64,000 nt of DNA. It comes from Basidiobolus meristosporus CBS 931.73. Its lineage: Eukaryota; Basidiobolomycota; Basidiobolomycetes; Basidiobolales; Basidiobolaceae. The position numbers were made by a program, and so were the translations under genes. The notes below the pieces were generated by a model. The model saw only the letters and a list, made by a program, of their open reading frames with translations, was not told where the DNA came from and ran no database searches. This document shows, piece after piece, positions 48,801-59,040 of this stretch. How positions within the stretch are numbered: position 1 is the first letter of the stretch; every line of letters starts with the position of its first letter. The stretch lies in NCBI GenBank assembly GCA_002104905.1, contig MCFE01000024.1:124001-188000 (forward strand). Direction: 5' to 3'.

Positions 48801-50503
48801 CACCAATTGGCTCATTTTCTGTTCCCCAATGTGTCCTAGCCGCCTATACCATGTCTCCTAGCTGGTTTCATCAGTTTCAGCAATGTTGACATACTCAGGT
48901 ACAATGATCTTGCATTGTAACTTGTATGTATTGTGATATCTGATTCCCAAAGCTAATTTTTGTCCATTCTCACTCAATAGCGAGCAGCTCATCTTAGTAG
49001 AAACAAATCTCAGTCCCTGAGCAGTTGCTTTACTGACTGAGAGTAGGTTCTTAGCTAGTCCAGGTACATAGAGTATGTCAGTGAGTCTTGCTGTAGTTGC
49101 CCCTCAGCTATTGCTCATATTTAGTTGTATAGTCCCACTTGTGGTAGCTTCCAGAGCAGAGTTATCTCCCAGATACACCTTTCTTACGGGAATAGTTTTT
49201 AAGTTGCTCAACCACTCCTTTATACCACAAATATGCTGTGATGCTCCAGAGTCAATACACCATTCATTACTTTGATTACTTGCATTGTCTTGTATGGTTA
49301 CAAATAACTGTTCAGCAGTAGTTGTATGGTTTGCCTGCTCTAGTTTCCGTTTTTTGTCTGCTTGTATCTTCTTGCATTCTCTTGCCCAGTGTCCTGGCTT
49401 CTTACAATAGTTACAGCAGCCAGGTTTTCTTTGGTTTTGTTTCTTTCCCTTCTTTTCTGTGTGCCTTTCTGAACTGAATAAAGCATTATCTTCAATTTTC
49501 TCTGCTTGATCATTGCGTCTGAGTTCTTCATGGAGAAGTGTTCCTTTGACATAGTCTAAAGTCAAGTTGTCTTCTCTGCTTTCAAAAGAAAGTATGAGTG
49601 GCTCATACTTGTCTGGTAGGTTGCAAAGCAGACAGAGTATTGTTTCTTCATCATCTACACCAGCATTAATACTGCAAAGTTCTTCTGCAAGTGTCTCCAT
49701 TTTGGTAATGAGTTGCAGCATGTCATCATTTGGCTTCATCTTCATGTTGAAGAACTTTGGTTTCAAATAAAGCATGCTTGATACTGACTTTGCCCTAAAG
49801 ATCTTCTCAAGGGATTTCCATGCTGCTTTGGCAGTATTTGAGGCATGGATTTGTCAAATGAAGGAATCTTGCACATTGATACATATGACATTAAAGGCCT
49901 TTCTCTCCTTCTCTTGAAACTTCTCCACTTCCTCTGCTGTTCCTTTGGGCTCAACTTCCTTTCCTGTTACTATGTTCCAAAGCTTTCTTTCCTCAAGGTT
50001 GATCTGCATCTTGACTCTCCAAAGTCTGTAGTTCTTCCCATCAAACCTCTCCTTTACAGGGAAGATGTTTTTGTTGTTCTGTGTGCTGGTAAAATCTTCT
50101 TTAGAATAGATTAAGGCAGTCAGGCCTCATAACCTGTTGCAATTTAAGAAGTGATCTGGATATAAGGAACTTATCAAGAAATAGTGATAATAGCTGAACT
50201 GTTGTTTATTAATAGAGAAGCTCAGTATTTATACCTTTGTAGAAGTAATACAGCAGTAGTACTAAGTAAGGAGGGTTTCTCAATATTCAGGAGCATTCTG
50301 TAATAGTTTCAGGGTTAGTACATAATAGTTAGCATAAGTACTAATTTGATCATGACTATAGGGGAATAATCATAAGATCATAGATCTGAAGAAAGTGGCA
50401 AAGTTTGAGCTGTAAATTAGCTCCACAGTGGCCAAGACTAGTCCAGAATTGTTAAATAATTTTTTAGCTGCAGAATGATACCAAATAGTCCAATATTTCA
50501 ACA
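45820..50503 (-). mobile_element. Copia-C element with both LTRs and perfect target duplication
   Basis: LTRs lie at 45820-46186 (367 bp) and 50135-50503 (369 bp). The target duplication ATAAC is exact (45815-45819 and 50504-50508). A CAGGGGAAG polypurine tract abuts the 3' LTR. The primer-binding site GGTTATGAGGCC (50123-50134) abuts the 5' LTR. Total length 4684 bp. Its structure is the best preserved of the Copia copies, but its coding region is dead. Confidence 0.9.
46187..50134 (-). pseudogene. Copia-C gag-pol, degenerate
   Basis: Reading on minus: gag with zinc knuckle CNYCKKPGHWARECKK (about 49420), protease WCIDSGASQHI (about 49250), integrase segments (48815-48300), reverse transcriptase from VDLPNGIKPIGCRWIYKI (about 47650) through QMDIKTAFLNG, then YVNN in place of the catalytic YVDD (about 47175), and RNase H end near 46641. 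The frame from the primer-site ATG shifts by one base within about 30 bases. Stops and frameshifts recur, so the element is not autonomous. Confidence 0.85.
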
Positions 50504-51470
50504 ATAACATCAGGCAAAAGCTTGCTAGGAATACTTAGGTTTTGTCCTTAATCTAGTGCAATAGAGAATATAGCCACAAGTTTGTCAAGGGAAAACTATT
50601 GAGCTACAATCCCAACTTAGTTGGCACCATAAAAGAAGTATGCACCAGATTCAGCACACTTTGATATGAAAATGTACTAAAGCTTCCAAAGTGTTAACAG
50701 CTGTAAACTCTACCAGCAGGGACTTGATAAGATTGCAGGTGTGTTCAATAGTAACAAAGACAGAAAAGTATCTTTTTCTGTGCAAGAACAAACTTGTGCA
50801 AAATCAAATATAATAAAAGATACCTACTCTGAGTGTTCCTCACAAGTAGTGCCCCTAAGATCAGCTGGCTTGTGGGGCAATAGTTCCTGTAATGGCAGGG
50901 AAGCTTAACAAGGGATCTCCTTGAGTAGATTGGGGTAGTTGGTCCACAGTGCTTGGTATAGATTTCCTCTGATGTGTCAAAAGGAAATCCAGTGGTAGTG
51001 ATGGCATTGATGAGAAAAGATCATTCAGATGAGAGAGTAATATTAAAATTGGTATTTGATTGAGTTGAGGTGATATGAGCTGAATTGGCACAATCAGCTT
51101 AACTTATATGATTTTCATGCATTATGATTGATTCTTCATTAATTACCATGCATCCATCATTATGTTACAAAAAACATCCTCAAGCAATTACTTGGTGACT
51201 TTATTGATGATTTACTTGCAAGTCTATGATGAAATAGGAAATCTGCAATTGATGTGATCTGATCCATGTGAATGCAATCCAAGATGCATCATGCATAATA
51301 GAAGGAAAATCAAAAATCACATTAGTTTTCAAATATATCTCACATACAACCAGGTCAATGCCAATCAACTACTATATAATTATCCAAATCTGTCACTATG
51401 GTCCCTATACAAAGTCTCAACACATCTTTAGTACAACCCAGACAAAACCCATACCCCAGCTCGTACATGC

Positions 51471-52234
51471 ATAAAACTAGGACTAGTCAGTATTGTTATG
51501 ATCTGCCGCTTGAATATTTAAGTTCGATCAGTTTTTAGTCAAATCAATTAGTTAAAATTTAGGTTATCAGTACATCAGTATTATCTATGAGATCAGTAGC
51601 ATTAGTCAGCAAATGAATCAGCAGATCCTTATCAGACAGAAACAGATATATTAAGTAGGATCTTATTGGGTGATGATGATGCAATCAAATGAGTCATCAG
51701 CCACAACCTACATTGGGAAATACAATTAGTCAGCAATTGATCTGGCAAAATGTATATAAGGAGCTGCTGGAACCTCAATAAAAATCAGTTCAAGCTTTAG
51801 TGAATACAATACTAGCTAAACTCCCTATTCCTCTAAAACTCTCATACCAAGACTTGTAACAGTATGAACATTTAGCTGAGTGGGGTGTTGTAAAAATTTG
51901 TATTTTGACCTAAATACTCACCTTACTTAGTCACTTAGATCATTACCTTCAAATCCTAGAGAATACCGACCAAATTCCTTGTTGGGATTTACTTGGAATA
52001 TTTTCACCAAAATACCAGGTACCCAGATTATGAAAACTCTCAAAGTTGTCCAAGCAGCCCCAAACTTTGCTCACATGTTCTTGGGATCTTCCTTAACCTA
52101 TTCTATGTGTTTGTAATGCCAAGACCACATAAAAGTATAAATACTACCTTTACATTTAATAAATTATTAAGTGAAAACCACATAATCTACTTGTCCTCCC
52201 AATCACTTCCAATATCTCCAAGACTCTTACAACA
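51471..52234 (+). repeat. Copia-A 3' end: pol tail plus LTR (51886-52234)
   Basis: A short pol tail containing ACTAGTCAGTATGAACATTT, split by solo LTR F, leads to a polypurine tract (GAGTGGGG) and a 349-bp Copia-A LTR ending CTCTTACAACA. The 5' remainder of that element is absent here. Confidence 0.75.
51494..51861 (+). repeat. Solo LTR F with 4-bp duplication GTAT
   Basis: This 368-bp unit starts TGTTATGATCTGCC and ends ACTTGTAACA. It is flanked by GTAT (51490-51493 and 51862-51865). Removing it restores the Copia-A pol tail seen at 17674-17710. A TATATAAGG string near 51753 suggests an LTR promoter. A truncated inverted copy lies at 53081-53348. Confidence 0.75.
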
Positions 52235-53080
52235 ATAAGCACAGTCTAGACCAGAAAGTTTAATGTATGATCCATTAAAGCTCTTGTCAAATGATTTTAG
52301 TATGGCCCAAATGTCTATGGTGAGCCTTCATTCAGATATGAGTCCTACATCAAGATGCCAGCAGATATATGTAAGAGGATATATAATAAGACAAGTATTG
52401 AAATCAAGAAGGAGCTGAGAGTGAGGGGATTTGATGAAGAAGTCATGCAGGAACATGTTGCACCCAACTTGCTCAATACAGGCTGGATGTGTCTATTTGT
52501 GCCTTAACTTTGGGAACCAAAGAGATTTTGAATGAGTTTTTGCCTCAAATGACTAATGCACTACATGATATATTAGTAGAGATAAGTGGCTTCTAAGAGC
52601 TATATACACAGAACTTGTCCAGGCAACAGTTCCAAAGTATCAGACAGAGAGTAAATGAATCCTTTGAGAAATTAGAAGGTGAGCTTAGTCCAGTAGTATC
52701 ATCTGGAGCAATTAAGTGTGGCTAAGCTGCAGCATTGCACTCATCATCTTGGAGGCAAAATACTGACTACAAATACACAAGTAGCCAAGATGACAGTCTA
52801 CAAGGAAGTAGTGTAGGTGTGTAAAGTGAATCACTACCAACTGCTTCAGTAGTAGTCCCTATGAGAAGAGAACCTAGGGGAAGATGATGCAATTGCATTG
52901 AGCTGCTAATATTTGTCATGATGCAATCAACATATTTTTTTTTGCAATCCAAATTGAGCCAACATAAATCAGTGGTCACTAAATTCCTGATAAAAGTAAT
53001 ATTAAGGTTGTCTGGCATCTGAGACAGAGCACCTATAAATAAACACCATGCACATATATGCATCATCTCTGAAACCAGTG

Positions 53081-53348
53081 TGTTGCAAGTCTTGGTGTAA
53101 GAGTTGTAGAGGAATAGGGAGTTTAGCTAGTATTGTATTCACTAAAACTTGAACTAATTTTTATTGAGGTTACAGCAGCTCCTTATATTCATTTGTCAGA
53201 TCAATTGCTGACTAATTGTATTTTCTAATGTAGGTTGTGGCTGATGACTCATTTGATTGCATCATCATTGCCCAATAAGATCCTACTTAGTATATCTGTT
53301 TCTGTCTGATAAGGATCTGCTGATTCATTTGCTGACTAATGCTACTGA
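53081..53348 (-). repeat. Truncated inverted copy of LTR F
   Basis: This starts TGTTGCAAGTCTTGG on the plus strand, the complement of the F 3' end, and continues as the complement of about 51600-51861. It then breaks into the Plavaka-like fragment at 53349. Confidence 0.7.
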
Positions 53349-54310
53349 ATCCATCAAGTGCCAAGGCAAAGGTATGATCATGCACACCTTTAAAGTAGCC
53401 CTTACTTCTTAGCTGCTTGCAATATTTGCTATCAAATATATTGAAATGTTTGCACTTGATGGATACTGACTGTGGTACTTTGCAGTTTCAAAATATTGGT
53501 CAAACTGCATGAGCTTCTTTGGATGAGGTACTAATGGAATATGCCTGGAGTGTAAACAATGTTTTCCTCCAATGGTGGTGGACTCCTGACAAGTTGGACA
53601 CCGTGCAATGGTGGTCTATTCTGATATAAATGCCATGCAACTGTTAACACATGCAGGTATCAGGATGGTCTCTGAGTCATATGGTGCCAGCTGCATGATA
53701 GTTATCCATTTTTACCATTTAAATGGGAAGTTGTATCCTGAAAAGATTTTGGCAAGAAGTAGTGGTACATCCTCAAAGCCCCCATTACTGATATTGGTGG
53801 ATATATGCCACTTTTCTAGCCACAAAATCTCATCATTCACCAGTAGATGGATTACAGGGCTCACTTGGCTCCATAAGGTATCCTCAGCATTTTTTTCATT
53901 GGGTGTTGTTTCATTGTGAGTTATGATTTTGCCAGGCTCATGCAGGGTACTGTTGCTAGAGGAAATAGACTCATAATCAATCAGTGATCCTTCTTCTTCA
54001 GAGCTATCTCTCTGCATGCCATATTCAAAAGGCTGGAGTGAGCCCAAAGGTGTAAGAGACTCACCTGACTCCATTCATGCAAGGTGACAAATACTGCTAG
54101 GTGCCATTGTAGAAGTATCAAGTGGCTGGCAAGATATTGTTGGCAGAGTAATGACTGATGAATGGTCAAATATGACTTGTGTGACAAAACACTTGCTGTG
54201 ATCCTTGTAGTACTTCCTATGCTGACTGCATGCTCCATGGCTGAGAGTCTTGTTACAGTAGCCACATGTTTTTTTTCTCTTCTCTTATGGTACTGAATCA
54301 AAGTAGTCAT
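53349..54310 (-). pseudogene. Plavaka/CACTA (CMC) transposase N-terminal fragment
   Basis: Read on minus from 54310, an N-terminal Cys/His cluster CGYCNKTLSHGACSQHRKYY (about 54275) leads to an acidic Ser-rich linker (RDSSEEEGSLIDY). Then comes IPACVNSCMAFISE (about 53665), CPTCQES (about 53605), HIPLVPHPKKLMQF and, near the end, YFKGVHDHTFALALDG. This order (CVNSC..F, CP.C, IPLIPR, GYF..DG) characterises fungal Plavaka/Tnp2-type transposases. Two or more frameshifts and stops are present, and the catalytic part is absent, cut off at LTR F. Confidence 0.65.
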
Positions 54311-55785
54311 GTCAATGGGGCAAAAAGCCTGACATTCAGCAATGTAACACTATCATGTCCCTTTTTTGTCAGTACTCATGTGAATTTAAGACAATCTGGT
54401 ATTGGAGACATTGCACCTACATGAATATAAAATTCATCAATGACCTGCCATATAAGATCTATAAGTAAAGCTATGGCACCACATACATAAATATATATAA
54501 CCCTATTTCCACTTTAGTTTTACTCACTTCCATATATATGCCACCATGATACAAACAATGTTGTCTGGTTCCCTACCATACCCAGCTATTGACAGCAGCA
54601 GACAAACAGTTGGACAACAGCTTGCTTTGACATTCAGAGCAATCAGCAGGGCTACATCCAAAAAAGGCCATGTAGACTGTATGCCCACTGATGGTAATAA
54701 TGGTGACTCCTCAGGCTCTTGGACAAGTAATTAATTGAGAATCTCTGCAAAGCCACAAGCTGACCTCAGTGCTCAGGCAGATGAGAATGTAGCATATGCA
54801 TTACTTTTGGTTGAAGACCAGCAAGTGGCTGTCATAGCTTCACCACCACTCATTTCAGCAAGTATGCTGTCAGCTCATACCAAATCAATAATAATGCAAT
54901 TTGGTGCAATGGATGGTAGGATTGATGCAATGACCCAGTGAAATCAGAAAATAGTCCAGAAACAGGATTAGAAGATAATATGTATAGAGCAATCAATATC
55001 TCAGGTAGAGAATGTAGTATCTTTGTTGCAAAGAAGGAACTTAAATAGCTCAGTGTCACAGCCAAGAATTGAGCCATTTGCCAATGTAACAGCAGAGGAA
55101 CACAGTACAGTCTTTGAAGCACAATAGAGCACCCAATAATAAGGCCCATAGAAGAACCTATCAGCTTAAGGCAAGCAGCAAAAAAGGTCAGGTTGCTGGT
55201 AGAGTGCCTGTAAGAGACAAGCAGGCCTAAACAGAATCATCAGAGCAGCATTTATCAAGGAATAATATAGGTCAATACAAGAACCACTCAGACAAAGTAT
55301 CAGTCAAAGACCTGGCAGTGATAAAGGCAAAAGTATAGGGAGAAAAGTCCACCCAAGTCAGAGTCAGAGAAGTGTGAGATAAATGCTGCAGTTCTTGCCA
55401 TTTAATAAATGCCATAAGCCTGGAACAAGTGAATCCCATCATTGCCAAGAATAATTACCAACAAGACAAAAGCTGCTTTCTCAAGAGTTGGCAGTGCAGC
55501 TGGCTGAGCTACACTCCATTGAGGTAGATGAGTTAGCAGAGAAAGGTAATTTGTCTACCACAGCCTCCATGTTCTCCATTATAGATAAAGTGGAGATCCC
55601 ATTGACAGACAAAGCAACATCATCAAGAATTTGAAAGACTATCACAATGCCTACAGTGGTATATGGGAACATTAATAGGCACACCAAGAGGATTTAGCAC
55701 TTTGTCAAGAGCAGTGCTCAAGAAAATACATATGAATATTGCAAGGATTTATTGCAAAGACATGCAGATGAGTGCTTTATATAAA
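54311..55785. other. Degenerate repeat with partly open plus frames
   Basis: Frames 54546-54734 and 54735-54941 are Ser/Ala/Gln-rich and separated by one stop. They may be parts of one decayed protein, continuing patchily to about 55335. Positions 55486-55770 belong to the unclassified repeat also at 41130. I cannot assign a family. Confidence 0.35.
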
Positions 55786-56158
55786 TCTTACTTTAGGGCT
55801 AATATTTAAATATAGTGCCAGATAGTACCAGTGGACCAACATAGTGCCATGCATTTTTCTGACATATTAAAACCTACAGGAGCTAGATTCACAGTGCCAT
55901 GTGTGTTGAGTACCAGGTGCATATCTTCAATCCTTTTGTGCTCTTACACATCATGCACCACTTTGATCCCAAAAAAAAAGGTTAAAAAATGGATTTTCTG
56001 CAGTACAATGGGTGAAACACAGGGGCTGCCTTGCATGAGGATGCAGAGCTATGTTTCAGACTCTGTGGCCAAGTATGGGCTCACTTGGCCATCCTGGCAC
56101 ACTATGGTATCATTTGGCACTCATTGCTCAATATGGCACTATCCAATGGAACAAGTCC
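55786..56158. mobile_element. Half of a fold-back MITE
   Basis: This is homologous to the loop and right arm of the MITE at 39635-40369 and ends ATGGAACAAGTCC. The opposite arm is missing, so the inverted repeat is lost. Confidence 0.75.
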
Positions 56159-56789
56159 ATTGGCTAATACTGACAGGGTTCTGGGGTGAGGCATGGTAGA
56201 GGTGCCAAGATAGAAATATACTACAAAATAGACCGGAATATACCATGGTGATATGCCAGGGGTCATCATATCTTGTGACTAGGCTATGTGACATGGAATT
56301 TTCATCTATGGTTTTTAACCACATAAATTTCAATGGGAATCTTTAATAGAATGTTACATGGTATAACATTGACTTGGAGCTTTCAATAAGCTGCTGGAAT
56401 GTAGTAGAGCCTTCTAGAAGGAACTAGGATTTTGTCACCAATTTGATTTAGCCAGATCATGAAATGTCAATAATGTCATGTGATCATGGCAATATGTATG
56501 CATGTAAAGCAAGAGAATTGGTTGAGTCAGAAAGTATGGAGTGTAGCCAATCAATGTACACAAACATAGGAGGTGGTGGAGTGTCTGGAATCAGAAAGTG
56601 GGAGAATTGGCAGAGAACCATTCAAAGCCACTTGTATGTTGTTGTGATGAAAACATTCCAACTAAGTTTTTGTGAAATATAGGGTGCAATTGTTTTTCAA
56701 CAGTCTTCCCACAGTGTCCTGACAGGATCAATACCTCTTTGTCACAAGACTTTAATCTTGTGATGGCCTTCTGATGGGATCCTCACAAT
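56159..56789. other. Repeat-like DNA between MITE fragments
   Basis: One 72-codon frame (56464-56682 plus) has no recognised domain. Nothing else is interpretable. Confidence 0.3.
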
Positions 56790-57092
56790 TATTTCTTATG
56801 GAGCATAGTTCTACACCTTCATGCAAAGTCACCCTTGTGGTTCACCCACTGTGCTGGAGAAAGTCCATGTTTTGACCTTTTTTGGGGATCAATGTTGTGC
56901 ATGATTTGTAGGAGCATAGAACTACTGAAGGGATCTATTTAGTACGCAATACTCATGGCACTCTGAATTTAGCTCCAGAAGCTTGTAACATATCACAAAA
57001 ATGCATGGCACTATCTTGGTCTACAGGTACTATCAGGCATTATAAGTGCTATGTATAAGTTTTACTTTATAATTGATTAATTAAACAAGTCT
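56790..57092. mobile_element. Relic of a second MITE arm
   Basis: This is similar to the left arm of the MITE at 39635, including the stretch complementary to TGTTTCACCCAT and GGCACTATCTTGG. It ends AACAAGTCT at 57092. It is older and more diverged than the copy at 39635. Confidence 0.65.
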
Positions 57093-57734
57093 ATTGGCTG
57101 AGTGGTGAAATATATTTTGCAGATATTCAAGAGGTATTCTTAGCTCAAGTGATGACAACCAAGTATACACTTACCAGATGCATATGTAACCAGTAATACA
57201 AGGCATATAGCAAGTCTGCAATTATTGCACTGAAAAGCCATAAAGTTGATGTAAAAGAAGTGTGTCAATTGCTACATGTGTGCATTCATATAAAGGTCAG
57301 TAAGCAGGAGGCCATTGTTTTTTTTATTCAGGCACTATGTGTAATACATATGGTGGTAGTGGGTGGCCAATAGGGAGGCACAAGTATACAGTGGAATATA
57401 AGTATAGCATAAGAGGAGGTGAAATAATGAAACACCATCTGTTATACCTGTATGATGGTATTGCATGTGATCTGCATTGGATCATTACACTTCAGTGATA
57501 AAGCCATTGGAGGTCTACCTAAAGGCTGTGAAACAAGTGTCACAGCTATTATCATACAAGGCAATTATATGCATTGGCTGGTTAGGCCCTGTCAGATAAA
57601 CAAGGCTGTGTTAGGACTGCTATAAAGCCATCACTATATCTTTATGATCCCACCATTGCACTGCAAAGAGGGTCAAGAATCTCAAGCTGCTGGCATTATA
57701 ATATGGCTAGGGAGGACCAAAGTGCAGATATGTA
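57093..57734. other. Unclassified repeat-like DNA
   Basis: No open frame of note and no motif recognised. Confidence 0.3.
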
Positions 57735-57885
57735 AAGTATTGGCAGCTTGAGCCACTTATCAACTTTTCTTGTTATGAATACCCAATGTTTTGGTCAAAA
57801 TACCGAAGTAAATCTCAGGAAGGAGTTTGGCCAGAATTCTCTGATATTCATAGCTATAATCTAAGTGACTAAGGTGAATGTTTAT
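57735..57885 (-). repeat. Decayed Copia-A LTR fragment
   Basis: The order of conserved LTR blocks (TTTTGGTCAAAATA, AAGTAAATCTC, CAGAATTCTCT, ATAATCTAAGTGACTAAG) matches the Copia-A LTR on the minus strand, with many substitutions. Confidence 0.6.
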
Positions 57886-57904
57886 CTGTAATTATATAGC
57901 TTGC

Positions 57905-58273
57905 CAAATTAATAAAGTATCTCAGTGTGGGAGTAGAGCAATCATTTAGTTATCTTAAAGTATTTGGCATTTTGAGTGACAAACATGCAGGGCAGAATAA
58001 GTTAAGCAGTACAGAGGCTTTTTGATGCTTGGTATATCCAGATGCAAATATACCCCTAGGGAAATGTGTCTGGAGCACTATGAAGTGTAAATAAGGTAAA
58101 TATAATACTGCTCTCAGCATCATAAGTATCAATGAGCAAAAATACCAGTAAATGTATTCTGCCACTGGCATTGGGATAAGATATGCTGTGACAGATAGGA
58201 CCATAGGGTGCCAGTTTGATCATGTAATATAGGGTGACTGCCACTATGTGGCACTATCCTGCAGCACAAGTCT
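57905..58273 (+). pseudogene. Harbinger relic: transposase C-terminus and right end
   Basis: The segment reads VGVEQSFSYLKVFGILS, paralleling VRVEHTFGYLKRFSILA of the intact enzyme, and keeps the catalytic Glu. It reaches a degenerate terminal repeat ending CACAAGTCT at 58273. The rest of the element is gone. Confidence 0.7.
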
Positions 58274-59040
58274 ATTAAGCAAAATACCTATTGTAGAATC
58301 TTGTAACAGCAGTACACATACAAAAGTGTTACTGCACTACTTCATGAGTAATACTCCCAAAATGCACAGGCATATTGCCAGGAGTTATTACAATGGCAGG
58401 CAAATCATGTGCTAGACCCTCACTCAGCCAGAAGATCAGGATATACCAGTATTTGTGTATAAACAATGGCACAAAGTTGTAAAATTCTTAGCAAAGGGAT
58501 GGTAGAGGAACATTAAGCCAAAGACATAAGATGAATGCTTGATATTGATGTAGCTGTTTGCAGATAGGGAGTCTGAAATCCGCACTAATATGAGTCATAG
58601 AGGCTTGTATAAGTAAGTTCAAGCCAGGGCTGAGGTATGTTGGGACTACAATGGAAATAAATCAATCAGTACGCAGCAAAAGTATGAGCACCACTCAAGT
58701 CAGTGAGTACATAGTATGGCAAAGAGGCGATAGCCAATTTCGAGATAGCCTTTGGATAGTATTATCCAAAGCATCTTTCTTAGGAGAATAGCAGTCTACA
58801 AAGTCAGAGTGTTGTGATAGTCACCAAGTAATACATCTGTAATAGTTTTTCTAGGGAATACACGGGTTCAAATTTTGAATAAATAGCTAGATCATTAGTC
58901 TTGCTTAGAGTATTCTTTTCATGCATGTTCTGGGGTGTTACTGTCTAGTTGGTTGATGCTATTATGAATCTAACTTCCAACATACCAAGAATCATGAATA
59001 AACCCTAATAACTTCAGATTTTGTGGATTACTTACTGGAG
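58274..59040. other. Right edge of the transposon island
   Basis: AT-rich, stop-rich DNA; 58320-58500 may be a loose relative of the unclassified repeat at 41130. The transition to higher-GC, host-like sequence occurs near 59040. Confidence 0.35.

Larger units (their letters stand above)
45732..50870 (-). mobile_element. Element E copy 3, split by Copia-C and truncated
   Basis: Positions 45732-45819 match the start of E as read in copy 2, and 50504-50870 match the following part. The 4.7-kb Copia-C element lies between with a perfect ATAAC duplication. The far part of E is missing, replaced by a Harbinger relic from about 50868. Confidence 0.7.
50868..53080. mobile_element. Harbinger relic split by Copia-A fragment
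   Basis: Positions 50868-51060 resemble the transposase 5' end (minus), 51090-51470 the divergent spacer and start of the second gene (plus), and 52240-53080 the rest of the second gene and its 3' flank, ending at a point equal to about 28410 in element 1. The interruption at 51471-52234 is Copia-A sequence. Stops and gaps abound, and neither terminal inverted repeat remains. Confidence 0.7.
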
